A stretch of 64,000 nt of DNA from Scolanthus callimorphus (taxonomy: Eukaryota; Cnidaria; Anthozoa; Actiniaria; Edwardsiidae), in NCBI GenBank assembly GCA_033964015.1, contig CM066919.1, forward strand, positions 7,317,831 to 7,381,830, read 5' to 3'. Positions 35,676 through 46,648 of this stretch are shown piece after piece. Numbering within the stretch: position 1 is the first letter of the stretch; each line of letters begins with the position of its first letter. Under the pieces are notes generated by a model, which saw only the letters and a list, made by a program, of their open reading frames with translations, was not told the origin of the DNA and did no database searches. The translations under genes were made by a program, and so were the position numbers.

Positions 35676-36443
35676 CCTTGTCGGCGCGATTTTCTGACTT
35701 CACTTTTGCAGACATTAGGCTTATCTCTTGACTTCACTAGTCAACAAACTAGTATCTTGATGGTTTTACTCTGGTACCTACGATGGACGAGAAGGGCCAC
35801 TTCCGACTTCCGACTTCCGACTTCCGACTTCCGGTTTCCGACTCCTGACTTCCGACTTCTGACTTCCGACTTCTAACCCGCCATCTTGGAAATAACCCAA
35901 TACCATCAAATGGACTGAATTCTCGCTTCATTTGAGCTAGTAGATAGAGAAATAATTATGTGGTAAAAATTTAGAAAAGTTGCGGCCAAGTGTTTGAGTT
36001 TGGGGCTCAGATAACCGCACTTTGCATTTCGAGTGAAAAAAGTACACGCTTGTCGGCGCGATTTTCTGACTTCACTTTTGCAGACATTAGGCTTATCTCT
36101 TGACTTCACTAGTCAACAAACTAGTATCTTGATGGTTTTACTCTGGTACCTACGATGGACGAGAAGGGCCACTTCCGACTTCCGACTTCCGACTTCCGAC
36201 TTCCGACTTCCGACTTCCGACTTCCGGTTTCCGACTCCTGACTTCCGACTTCTGACTTCCGACTTCTAACCCGCCATCTTGGAAATAACCCAATACCATC
36301 AAATGGACTGAATTCTCGCTTCATTTGAGCTAGTAGATAGAGAAATAATTATGTGGTAAAAATTTAGAAAAGTTGCGGCCAAGTGTTTGAGTTTGGGGCT
36401 CAGATAACCGCACTTTGCATTTCGAGTGAAAAAAGTACACGTT
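35676..36443 (+). repeat. Tandem heptamer-bearing units (copy B)
   Basis: Counterpart of 18868–19627. The second unit carries about one extra CCGACTT heptamer relative to copy A. Confidence 0.9.
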
Positions 36444-37294
36444 TGCTACTCGAGCCTGATGCTCAGGTTATAATTTGAACCAGGGCCAAGCTTATGATAC
36501 GTCGTTTATAACGATACTGCGTGAGCTATTAACCATGCCGCTTTGTCCGCATTGCCACTTCCGCATTGCCCTAAAGGGTAGGATTTTGAGTTCCTGAGCC
36601 CTGGGTAGGGTATCGATCGTTTTTCGCTAATTGTTTGTTTTATAATAGCAGTCGCGTTTTGCGAAAAGGCAAAAGGGCATTTGCCTACACACATTTTTTG
36701 CCAAAAAAAAGTCATCTCCACCTCACGAAAGGGAAAAAAGTAAGAGATCCGTACCTACACAAAACTCTTGCCCTTTCTGGGCGTTGGGGATAGAGTGGCC
36801 AGCCTAAGTGGTTTTTATTTTGTATCTAATTGTTATTTATTTTATTTTTTAATGGATGTAAAGCGCCTAGAACATATATGTATAGCGCTATATAAATTAT
36901 TATAGAAATTATTATATTATAGAAATATCAAACCAACAATTACATCTTCAAAACTGTATTCATTTATTTACATTTCCATTCCTGAAAAGATGCAGTATTG
37001 GATAACAGGGCTTAAGTAAATTATCACAGTTGAGAGCGTTGATCGAGAAGAGCATTCCAACGATTGAACATCTATCTTTGTTAGGAAAAGCTTTATGTAT
37101 GTTTATTTTGGTACAAGCCCTGTAGTATCATTATGCACGAATGTGTGAATGTCCATTAATGTTCCCAACCCACGAGAAACCACAACAACAGGAATGTGGG
37201 ATAAGGGGTTGGGAATGAAGTACCCCTCTGACAGATCAGCACAGAAATAGTTGCTACTCTAGGTGAGAGGCGCCCTCTCCAGAGGATCCTCCAC

Positions 37295-37689
37295 AGGGCT
37301 GCAATCACAATACCCTGTGAGAGGTCCCATCCCCCCAGGGCTGCAAACACAATACCCTGTGAGAGGTCCCATCCCCCCAGGACTGCAAACACAATACCCT
37401 GTGAGAGGTCCCATCCCCCCAGGGCTGCAAACTCAATACCGTGAGAGGTTCCATCCCCCCAGGGCTGCAAACACAATACCCTGTGAGAGGTCCCATCCCC
37501 CCAGGACTGCAAACACAATACCCTGTGAGAGGTCCCATCCCCCCAGGGCTGCAAACACAATACCCTGTGAGAGGTTCCATCCCCCCAGGGCTGCAAACAC
37601 AATACCCTGTGAGAGGTCCCATCCCCCCAGGACTGCAAACACAATACCCTGTGAGAGATCCCATCCCCCAGGGCTGCAATCACAATGCC
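37295..37689 (+). repeat. 42-bp minisatellite (copy B)
   Basis: Same unit number and order of variants as at 20479–20873. Confidence 0.95.
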
Positions 37690-38858
37690 CTGGGGGCCTT
37701 ACACCTACCAGGTCCAGGGCTGCAAGGACAATACCTTGGAAGGTCCTTATTTAAGGGGTCACAGGACCCATATTCGGCCTTGGAGAAGGCCCTCGACTTT
37801 AGAAAATCGACCCTTGGCTGCCACGGCAACCAAAAGGGGACCAAAATTGTGAGTCTATATTGGGCTAAGTGAGACCTGTCTGGGAGCACTTCATCCCATA
37901 TTATTGATCACTAATAACTCATAGCTCATTTTATATTTCACTATCTTTCTATTCAATGCTCATCAATGTTGAATTTAACTGTCGGTGATATGATCACAGT
38001 TCAGGTTTGTTCCATAGCAGGTTTTCTGCATAGAAGTCCAGGCTACCTGAGGCCAAACATAACTATTTAATTGTCAACATATATGGTTATATAATGGGAA
38101 GAATTTCTCTTTATAATCTAGGTATATTGTTATAACTATTGACATCATCTAATAAACTAAGTCCCATTGGGCTAAATGTTGAAAGCATGTGATATGTTAT
38201 AATCAAGGGATGGGAGGGTGGGAAATAATATTGAAGAAACAAGAAATGAGCGCCTAGCAGCATGCAGGATCGAAGTGAATCTCAGCATGCTGAAAGGCCC
38301 TGATTTGATCGACAGAGAAATGTAAACAAAGGCCTTGATTGGCTGTGCTTTGATTCACATGCCAGGACAATTTGTCATGATATGACCTTTGTGCCTGAAA
38401 TTTAATCCCTGTCCCTTGCTAACATATCACACTCCATGCACGTGACTCCTCGTGGTTGTCACATTAACTACAGTGCTTTAAAAGTTGAAAATTCATTCCT
38501 TTAAGCCATCTCTTCGAATCTCGACTGTTTCATTACCCCTCCCTTCGACCCCTTCCCTTCGATCCTGGCTACGCCACTGATTAGGGTATCGTGTTTTTCT
38601 TGTTTGTGCTCTGATGGGGTATGCATTTCAGTATGGCTACCCTAAAACACATCAAAAAAATCAGTGAAGTACTCCCCCGAGCTGAAATATTATGTAAATA
38701 GGCGAGAAATACTATATTCGACAGTCTGTACAGCATTGAGCAAAATAATCCGTAATATGAAATTCCTGAACTGCGTGAACCTCGTGAATTTCGTAGCACT
38801 GGAGAAGGGTAGAAACCAAGAGACCCCAAGTATCAGCAAAACAAATTCTGAGGAAATT

Positions 38859-39522
38859 CTATCTACTAGCTCAAATGAAGCGAGAATTCAGTCCATTTGA
38901 TGGTATTGGGTTATTTTCAAGATGGCGGGTTAGAAGTCGGAAGTCGGAAGTCGGAAGTCAGAAGTCAGAAGTCGGAAGTCGGAAGTCGGAAGTCGGAAGT
39001 CGGAAGTTAGAAGTCGGAAGTCGGAATTTAGAAGTCGGAAGTCGGAAGTCGGAACTGGGAAATCTATATACTTTTGCGATTTTTTGTTTGTTTTAGAGCG
39101 GTTTTCACATGACTGTCGTGAAAGTAAACGCAATTGTGCAATCACTAGCCAATCAGAAACAAGAGTAATTACAACTTACTGCTGAATGGTTTCCTGCCCA
39201 GCCAATCAGGAGCCGAACCAATCGGCTAGTAATTCCTTGCTTGTAATTAGTTCGCAATTTGATTGGTTGATAGAAATAAGCAGCCAATGAGAAAGCAAAC
39301 CAATTGCAAACACGACGGTCATCTGAAATCCGCTCTATCTGTATATTTATTTATTTTTCTGCAGAATTAAGTTTGCAGAATGCAAAGCGAATGCAACTCG
39401 CACTCAAATTCCCATCAACTCTTGGTATTTTGATCTCGGAAGTCGGAAGTCAGAAGTCGGAAGTCGGAAGTCGGAAGTTTGAAGTCAGAAGTGGCCCTTC
39501 TCGTCCATCGTAGGTACCATTG
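38859..39522 (-). repeat. Inverted heptamer unit interrupted by a MITE (copy B)
   Basis: Counterpart of 22042–22712, about one heptamer shorter. Confidence 0.8.
39094..39337. mobile_element. 244-bp MITE, TA-flanked (copy B)
   Basis: Counterpart of 22284–22527. Confidence 0.75.
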
Positions 39523-39696
39523 TATTCTTGATTGTATTGATTGTATTGTATTCTGCCAGTGCACATGTCATGACTAAACGCATAAGTCTCCTTTCGTAGA
39601 TTCTTGGCTTGTTTGTTTACTGAATGGCTTCCATTCTGTTTTTGCGTCTTTTTCTCGACGGTCATTTGAAATGCGTTCCTTCTTTAGTGTAAGCCA

Positions 39697-40081
39697 TTGC
39701 CGGATTTCAAGCCGTGAGTGCCTGGGGCGAATCCCCTTAATATCACCATTATCGAGACGCGATCCATTTAAAGAGAAAGAGCATGCTGAACTATACAAAA
39801 TCTCAAAGTTTGGTATTAATATATCGGGCAAATAGTGATCGAGAAACAGCCATTCAGAAAATCCAAAATTTTACAAGATTAGTGTGAAATCCGGACCATA
39901 CAAAGCTTATAAAATTCCGGCATCTTGGAGTGGCTGTATCTCGAACGGAATTTACACAATCAACTCCAAACTTTAGGATTTTGTATAGTTCAGCATGCTC
40001 TTTCTCTTTATGTGTATCTCGTTTCGATAATGGTAATATTAAGGGATTCGCCCCTGGCACTCTCGGCTTGAAATCCGGCAA
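39697..40081. mobile_element. 385-bp palindromic MITE (copy B)
   Basis: Counterpart of 22887–23271. Confidence 0.8.
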
Positions 40082-40821
40082 TTATCTCGGCAAAGAGTCG
40101 TGCAAGTTATATAAATAATTTGCCTGTCCTTTACGCTTAATAATTTCACAAAGCATATTCAGCACATGTACTTGACTTGAGAAAAAAGAAAATTGAGAAA
40201 AAAATAGGACCATACATCCAGACAAAGAGCTGAAGCGTCGTATGGCGACCGTACGGTTTTCTTACGCCCACGCCAGAGATTTCGGCCCTGACAGTCGCTA
40301 TCCTGGTGTTGAATTGCTCAGTAGCTAGATACCTATGGGTGAGAGTACGCCCGGCCACCAGACCATATAAGGACGCCCCTTGTACCGTTAGTGAACAATC
40401 AACTAATTAATATGCATCACCAACGTATTTATAGGCCTGAAGAGTGTGTCAGAGATCCATGTGGGTTCCATGTGGGTTCCAACGTTGTTGGTTTTCTTTT
40501 ATTAAACTAGCTTATCTAACGGTTAACGCAGAAATGTTTCACACAGTTGCCGTTTAACATGTTCTACTCATTATAATCCAATCGCAGGTGTAATGAAACG
40601 AGAATGAGTTTCTTTTTAAGTTGTCCGTTTGCGCATGCGCGCACTCGTCATCTCGCCTGATTTTATTTTCCGTGAACAGACGAGCATTAATACCCTGAAA
40701 GATCATCTAAGGATGCCCAGTGTTATATACTCTTCGGCTTCTTCAATTTTGTTGCTGTTTTGTTTCTCTTTATTTACACATTACTAGACCACTCGACAAC
40801 TTCCCCTGCTTGTGTACGTCG

Positions 40822-40985
40822 GAACGGTTGAGTTCTAGTCGACAGTAAGTCAGATAATTCTAAAACATTTTTCAGAAAAAGTCGACACAACGTAGAGAAT
40901 ATAGTTTTATACAATATTTCGGCTGGCCAAACCAGCCTTCTTCAGGTATTGTAAATACAAATTGGCATGTTCTCACTATTTAGTA
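40822..40985 (-). mobile_element. Possible Penelope-like 3' tail
   Basis: On the minus strand CTGAAGAAGGCTGG is followed by a short hairpin and CCGAAATATTG. It resembles the end of the Penelope-like element at 12360–14627 (CCGAAATATTGCACTTC). No coding part is attached. It abuts the end of the duplication. Confidence 0.4.
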
Positions 40986-41432
40986 TATACCAAATCAGTG
41001 AATAGTCATTTTCGCGCACTCTGATTGGTTCCCGAAATAGTAGATATCAAACACTATTTAAGGTTTTGAGAAAACTCTCAAAATGGCGGCTCTTTTCGCG
41101 CGCGATACTGTGTCTTGAATCTTTTTGACTTGCAAGCGCATCACATGAATGCAGTGCAGTACATGTACCAAGGTCCCGCCGATTAGGAGGCCCGTGCCTG
41201 CAGGCCTAGGCTGAGGCCACTGATTGCAATTAGGGTTTGTATAAAAGAATGATTACGAACCAAGAGAAATTAAAATACTTCATTTTCTTTTGTACCAACA
41301 AAGTAAAAGAGAATGAAAGATATTACAACCCGAAGTTTTCAATTGCTACTTACCCCCTATAGTCACTTTATATTTGAATTTTAGTGAATTCATCTGCCCT
41401 TACTGTGTTAACTACGCAACAGAGGTAAGAAG

Positions 41433-43075
41433 TAAGGGACGTGTCATTATTTACCGGGGGGAAGGGCTCCCATTTTTTTTCAAATAAGGCTAAAAAAAAA
41501 ATAGGACCCTCCACTTGAACATAACAAAAAAAATGTGACCCTCCCCCAGTCATAGGTAAAAAAAATTGGGACCCTCCCCCATGCAATTTATTTCTGAAAA
41601 ACCTGTTAGATAGACTATTGTCCAAGTGACTTCTGTCATGCACCAGTCAATTGACATTACGGCCCCTCGATTTAACATTCACTAAGTGTTAAATGTTACT
41701 ATTTTCCCGATCACAGGGACATGGTCGTTGTTAAAGCTCCAGGGCCCCCGGGACACTTTTGCAACATGGGGAAACGCGCCTTTATTTTGATAAACGCATT
41801 TCATCAAGCCTCCAGTGAAAAGATAAATGTTTTATTTTCTGTGTGTAGTAAAAAAGCCTGTTGGTTTTATTCTTCACGCGCTACAAATAATTATTATTCA
41901 TGTGCGTGAAGCGCAGCCCAAAAACAAATTTCTATGCAGCTTGTATACGTCGAACTCACTTCTTTCGAACATATTGACTGCCAACCAGGCGTATCACTGG
42001 AGGGCTTTTATGGGTTTTCATTTGTCCTTGCCAAGATACACATGCTTGTAACGACATTCGTACGCATTCCATTTAAGTGCCACAATCGTATTGTTTTCTT
42101 TGGGCAACTCTAAAACTAGATTAGATGTCATTCCTTATGCGCGCGAAGCGCGCCGAAATTTTCAACATAATGAACAAAACATGAACATGTTTTGTGTACG
42201 GCATAGTAAACAAAGCCTGTCAGGAGCTCAGGAAGTACACTACCTCAACTATATAGGTTAGGTTATATTATTCATGCCACAACTGAGCTCCGCAAATGAC
42301 GAAGTTATTAATATTCATGTGCGCGAAGCGCGCGGGCCCAACGGACGAATTTCTATGCTTGTAACGTCGAAAACTCACGCTTATCTAAGGGGTCTTCTAT
42401 CAAACATTTAGTATAAACCAACTAATGGTCTATTACAAATCCTGCATTCTGATTGGCTGAGCTACTAATGGTCTATTAGTGATAGACCGTGCCTGGCAAA
42501 ACCACCACCTTTCTTTGCAAGAAAACTTGATTTTTTCAACATAAAATAATGGAATTCATTGCCAAAACTGACCAACTAGTTGGTTTATACTAAAACAATT
42601 AGACCTCTCGTCCTCATGTGCTATGATATCAATAGACCATTCGGCCTTCGGCCTCATGGTCTATTCATCATAGCACATTCGGCCTTGAGGTCTTATTGTT
42701 AAATAGTGACATGCCCTCCAGGCCTATCATTTGCAGGGAAATTTTGGGAGAGTTTGATTTTCCTCGTGAAGATAACTTGTTCTTGTCAACGGTAGTGTCC
42801 TCATTGCTCAAAGAGTATGTGAGATGTCATTGTTGTTTATGCGCGCGAAGCGCGCCGAAATTTTTATGGAGATGTTGCTGAAATAACCACTATCGCTACT
42901 TGTTTTACCCTCTTCATCGTCCAAATGTTGCTGAAAAGAATTATGACCCTCCCCCAAACAGGAGTGAAAAAATTTGGACCCTCCCTTTAGACACGCGAAA
43001 AAAATAGGACCCTCCCCACAAAAATAGGAGCCCTCCCCCCCCCCCCCCCCCCGCTAAATAATGACACGTCCCTAA
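41433..43075. mobile_element. 1.64-kb TIR element with nested repeats, TAA-flanked
   Basis: The left end GGGACGTGTCATTATTTACC is mirrored by GCTAAATAATGACACGTCCC at the right end. TAA lies outside both ends, which would fit a PIF/Harbinger-type 3-bp duplication. ACCCTCCCCC repeats lie just inside each end. The middle holds nested sequence, including GCGCGCGAAGCGCGC motifs near 42139, 42325 and 42840. No transposase ORF is seen. Confidence 0.65.
42407..42594. mobile_element. MITE nested in the 41433–43075 element
   Basis: TTTAGTATAAACCAACTA at the left is mirrored by TAGTTGGTTTATACTAAA at the right. Confidence 0.7.
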
Positions 43076-43741
43076 ATAGGATTAACGCGTTTAGCATCGC
43101 AGGCGTTTAATCTTCAATCGACTACAGCTCTCTTTAAAATATGACAGGTGAATTAATTCTCGATGTTTCTCATGCCCACGTAACTGATAAAACATTTCTC
43201 AAAGGAAGAAAAAAACTGGCTAAAAGAAATTTTGAATATTACATTTTTGCGCCAACTGCGAGCTTTGCTCTACAAATTTGCACGCCCTCTGTCTATTTCA
43301 TTTTCTATAGTTAGAAATAACGTTGAGCTACAAGGTAATGTGAAGGTAATAATAGTAAAAAGTTTGATGAAAAATTGCTGAATCCCTTGTGATTTGAGGG
43401 CGCACAGGCTTGTAAGGATAATTTTTAATCAACTAAAATGAGCGATGTTTCTAGTTTAGAAAGGATCGCCATATATACAAAACAATATAGTTTATAGAAA
43501 ATTAGTTTATAGAGTATATGATTAGCTTCTGTCTTGTGGAGAGTCTTTTTGATAAGTTTCAAAATATTCGTAGCTATTCTTGGTATGAAAGAAATGGAAA
43601 AACAAATATGTTTTCCCTCGGCTTCTATTTTGACAACCAAACTGCCAGGTAAATTTTCGCCATACATTTTCGCCATAAAACGTTTGTGCTACGCATTGAA
43701 TTCTGCGACCTCCCACTTTCAGACTTTACATTTCCGAACGC

Positions 43742-43923
43742 CAAACTGCGCTTGGGCTTCCGTCCGTCAAATCTTTATAAGGCACGTTTGATATGCATTT
43801 TATGGTGTAAAATTGGTTTTAAAGCCTAGTCCTTATTCGTTCAAAAAAGCTCTCAAACCCTACAGGAGAACATCCAGAGCTGTTCCTTCGTTTAATGATT
43901 GACGTAAGCCAAACCGCGGTTTG
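43742..43923. mobile_element. MITE with CAAACYGCG termini
   Basis: Third copy of the family at 15136 and 31934, more diverged. Confidence 0.7.
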
Positions 43924-44679
43924 TTAGTTTGCGTAACTTCGCAGAATTATCATGGAAAATTGCAGTGTCATGCAAGCATGTATGGGAATTGGCATACGTA
44001 ATGTTCAACTTTAAAGAAAATTGAATTGTGAAATTATTAATCACACTGGGAAAGTTTTGGAAATATGAATTCCTCAGCGGGGTAAACATTGTGAAAGAAA
44101 CTTCTAGATCTTTAGCAGCTTTTGTTTCGGGCGGGCCTTTAGTGTAGTTGCTTCGCCCATGCAAAGAACGAGCGGGGACACGTTTGTTTGTTTCTTTCAG
44201 TCCTCCTAAACAAGCAAAACAAATTGCTTTTCTGTGACTGCAGCTGTGCAGAATCAAAAGAGGTTTTAGTATTTTGATCTCGCGTCTCGGAATGTTTCTC
44301 CAAAATATATAGAGTTGCTGCACGAATTGTTTTGCTAGGGTAACAGAGAATGAATGAGTGCTTAAGTTTTCACTTTCGCTGAAATCAGAATGCAGAAATA
44401 GATCATAAGATTTCCATGGTCACAGGTGAGATATGGTTATTTGTTGTTCCAGCTTTGACGAGAACCGTAATCATTTCGCATTTTACTGCTTTAACTCGAG
44501 TACATGCTTGTGGGAGCTGGCTAAGGCCAAGTAAAGCAATAAATATGTTTATCGTCCGGATCTGTGAGAGAAATGGAGTGGGCGCGCGCATTTTATATTA
44601 TTTCAAAAACTGCTCTCAGGTAAGATAGTTTAGGTATAGATGTCTATTATATTGGTTTATTAGTAACTCTTTTTTTCCT

Positions 44680-44820
44680 AGAGGTATAAGGCTTTGGAAC
44701 TCGGTTCCTCAGGAAATAGCGTCTTCCGACACCTTGCCTCATTTAAAGCAGTCCGCCTTGCCTGCTGTTAGAACGTGTCTCAGTTCCTCCCGCCATTTGA
44801 GTAATCTAGAGGGAGTATAA
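44680..44820 (+). pseudogene. LINE ORF2 C-terminal fragment
   Basis: The frame reads RGIRLWNSVPQEIASSDTLP and runs to a TAA at 44818. The R-x-W-N-S-L/V-P-x-E-I pattern followed by a hydrophobic helix is the usual C-terminus of CR1/Jockey-type LINE reverse transcriptases. The rest of the element is absent. Confidence 0.55.
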
Positions 44821-45173
44821 CTCTAAGTTCTAAGTCTAAGATATTGCTGAAACTAAGGTTTAGTTTATTCTACAATGTGTTCAACATCAGTAGCACCAGT
44901 TGTTTCTGGCTTTAATATAGCCGGCGTTTGGTTACACGTAATAAATAGTAAAAACCTGTAAAAACTTAATGCGGCCCAAAAAATGATGCGGGCGGGGACG
45001 AGAAACATATTTTTTTACTTGGCCGCATCCACCTCTTTAACTACGAAAAATAGTCTAGCGCCTGATTCAGGACCCTAGACCCATATCACCATCTATGTTT
45101 GTTTATTTTCTTATTTCAAAGTCTATATTTATTTTGTATTTAATTGTGTTTTATTTGATTTCACTTCACAAGG

Positions 45174-45267
45174 ATGGACGGTTGGAAATGGCATGTCTTC
45201 GTGTTGATGTTTGACGTTGCCCTGGTAACAGCGCAACAATGTGCAAATATATTTATCAGTGAAGCAA
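45174..45267 (+). CDS. Gene C exon 1: signal peptide and first PAN cysteine
   Basis: The ATG at 45174 opens MDGWKWHVFVLMFDVALVTA, a short charged/aromatic start and a hydrophobic core ending in the small-residue cleavage context VTA before QQC. Donor GTATGT. Phase 1 out. Confidence 0.75.
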
Positions 45268-46345
45268 GTATGTTATTTTCAAAATTCTGCGACCTCTACG
45301 CCAACTATTAAACAAACCACGGATTGGCTTTCGTAAATCAAACGAGTGAACAGCTTGTCTTGTGATTTCACAGGCTTTGAGGAGGGTTGTCCAATACACT
45401 GATAATTTTATACAAGGCATTGTCTAAAACGTATCAACGGAGTGCTATGGCTGATTGCATTTTTAAACCGCACTGGCCATGGGGTGATTGAGGACCTCCC
45501 TTAAAAAGACCCCCTCCCCTGGAATTTCCACTCGTGCAACAGACCCCCTCCCCTGAAATTTTCAACCTCATAAAGGACTCCCTCCCTTGGAATTTCCATT
45601 TTTTTCTGGCAAAATACCCCTGTGAAATCTATTTTTGGATAAAATGTCCCTGGAAAGTCACCATTTTTTTTACATTGACAACTTGCGCAACGAAGACTCT
45701 ATTCGCACCGTTCACAAGAACAAGTGTATCTTGGCGAGGAAAAACAAACTCTACCAAAAATGCCCTGCAGTGATAGGCCTGGCGGGCAGTCACTATGTTC
45801 GAAAGAAGTGTAAGCGTGAGCTCGACGTTACAGGCATAGAAATTCGTCATTTGGGCCGCGCTTCACGCAAATGAATAATAAAATAATTTCGTCATTTCGG
45901 CGCGCAATTGCGCGCATGAATAATAAAACCTACAGGATTTGTTTACTATATATAAAGAAAACGGAATGTTCATCTACACTTTCTCTAAGGCTTGATGAAA
46001 TGTGTTTATCAAAATTCGGGCGCGCAACGAAAGAAAAATGCGATCCCCTCTATCTGTAAATTGTCTTCTACTAGGTAAAATAGGGGGCGGGGGAGGGGGG
46101 ATCACGAAAACGTTTAACTGCTCTGAGGGGGCATCACGTTAATCATTGTACTTATAGAAGGATCGAGGATCACTGCATTTTGACCTTGTATTACCCAAAA
46201 TCCTCTGCCCTCCCCCCACCACAGGCGATAAATAATGACCAGTCCCTAATGCTATATTTTTTCCAAAACGTCTTGAATTCAAATTTTGAATTTCACGCCA
46301 CAGAGATGTTAACTCTACGACAGTGTCAACTGACGTCATAAATGT

Positions 46346-46392
<47 letters not shown>

Positions 46393-46610
46393 CTCGCCCC
46401 TTTTATACCGGACTCGTGGTCAGAGTATTGGCCGGAGTTTTTTTTTTTGGAATTTATTTGCACAAGTGCATAGGTTATTCAAAAAGTATCAAATTTGCAC
46501 GAGCAAAAGAAAAAAGTGCAATTTGAGTTGAGTAATAAAAATCGCAATTGGATTTTGAGTAATAAAAATCGCAATACTGAAATCATTTTTCGGAATGTTA
46601 TAGCTGTTAT

Positions 46611-46648
<38 letters not shown>

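Larger units (their letters stand above)
26645..40821 (+). repeat. Segmental duplication, copy B
   Basis: Matches copy A (5648–24011) in order and orientation, ending at TGTGTACGTCG (40811–40821). It carries a foldback element (27479–29244) and a TIR element (29295–29980) that copy A lacks, and lacks A's Penelope-like insertion and 4.3-kb segment. From about 32960 on it is nearly identical to A, with differences mainly in homopolymers and heptamer number. Confidence 0.95.
33646..40821. other. 3' flank of gene B: repeats only
   Basis: Nearly identical to 16838–24011 and likewise without a supportable gene. Confidence 0.5.
43076..45173. other. Upstream flank of gene C
   Basis: Besides a MITE (43742–43923) and a LINE fragment (44680–44820), nothing is recognised. 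The gene C promoter or a non-coding first exon should lie here, but no convincing TATA box or start-site motif stands out. TTGATTTCACTTCACAAG just before the ATG could be an acceptor for an upstream untranslated exon. Confidence 0.4.
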
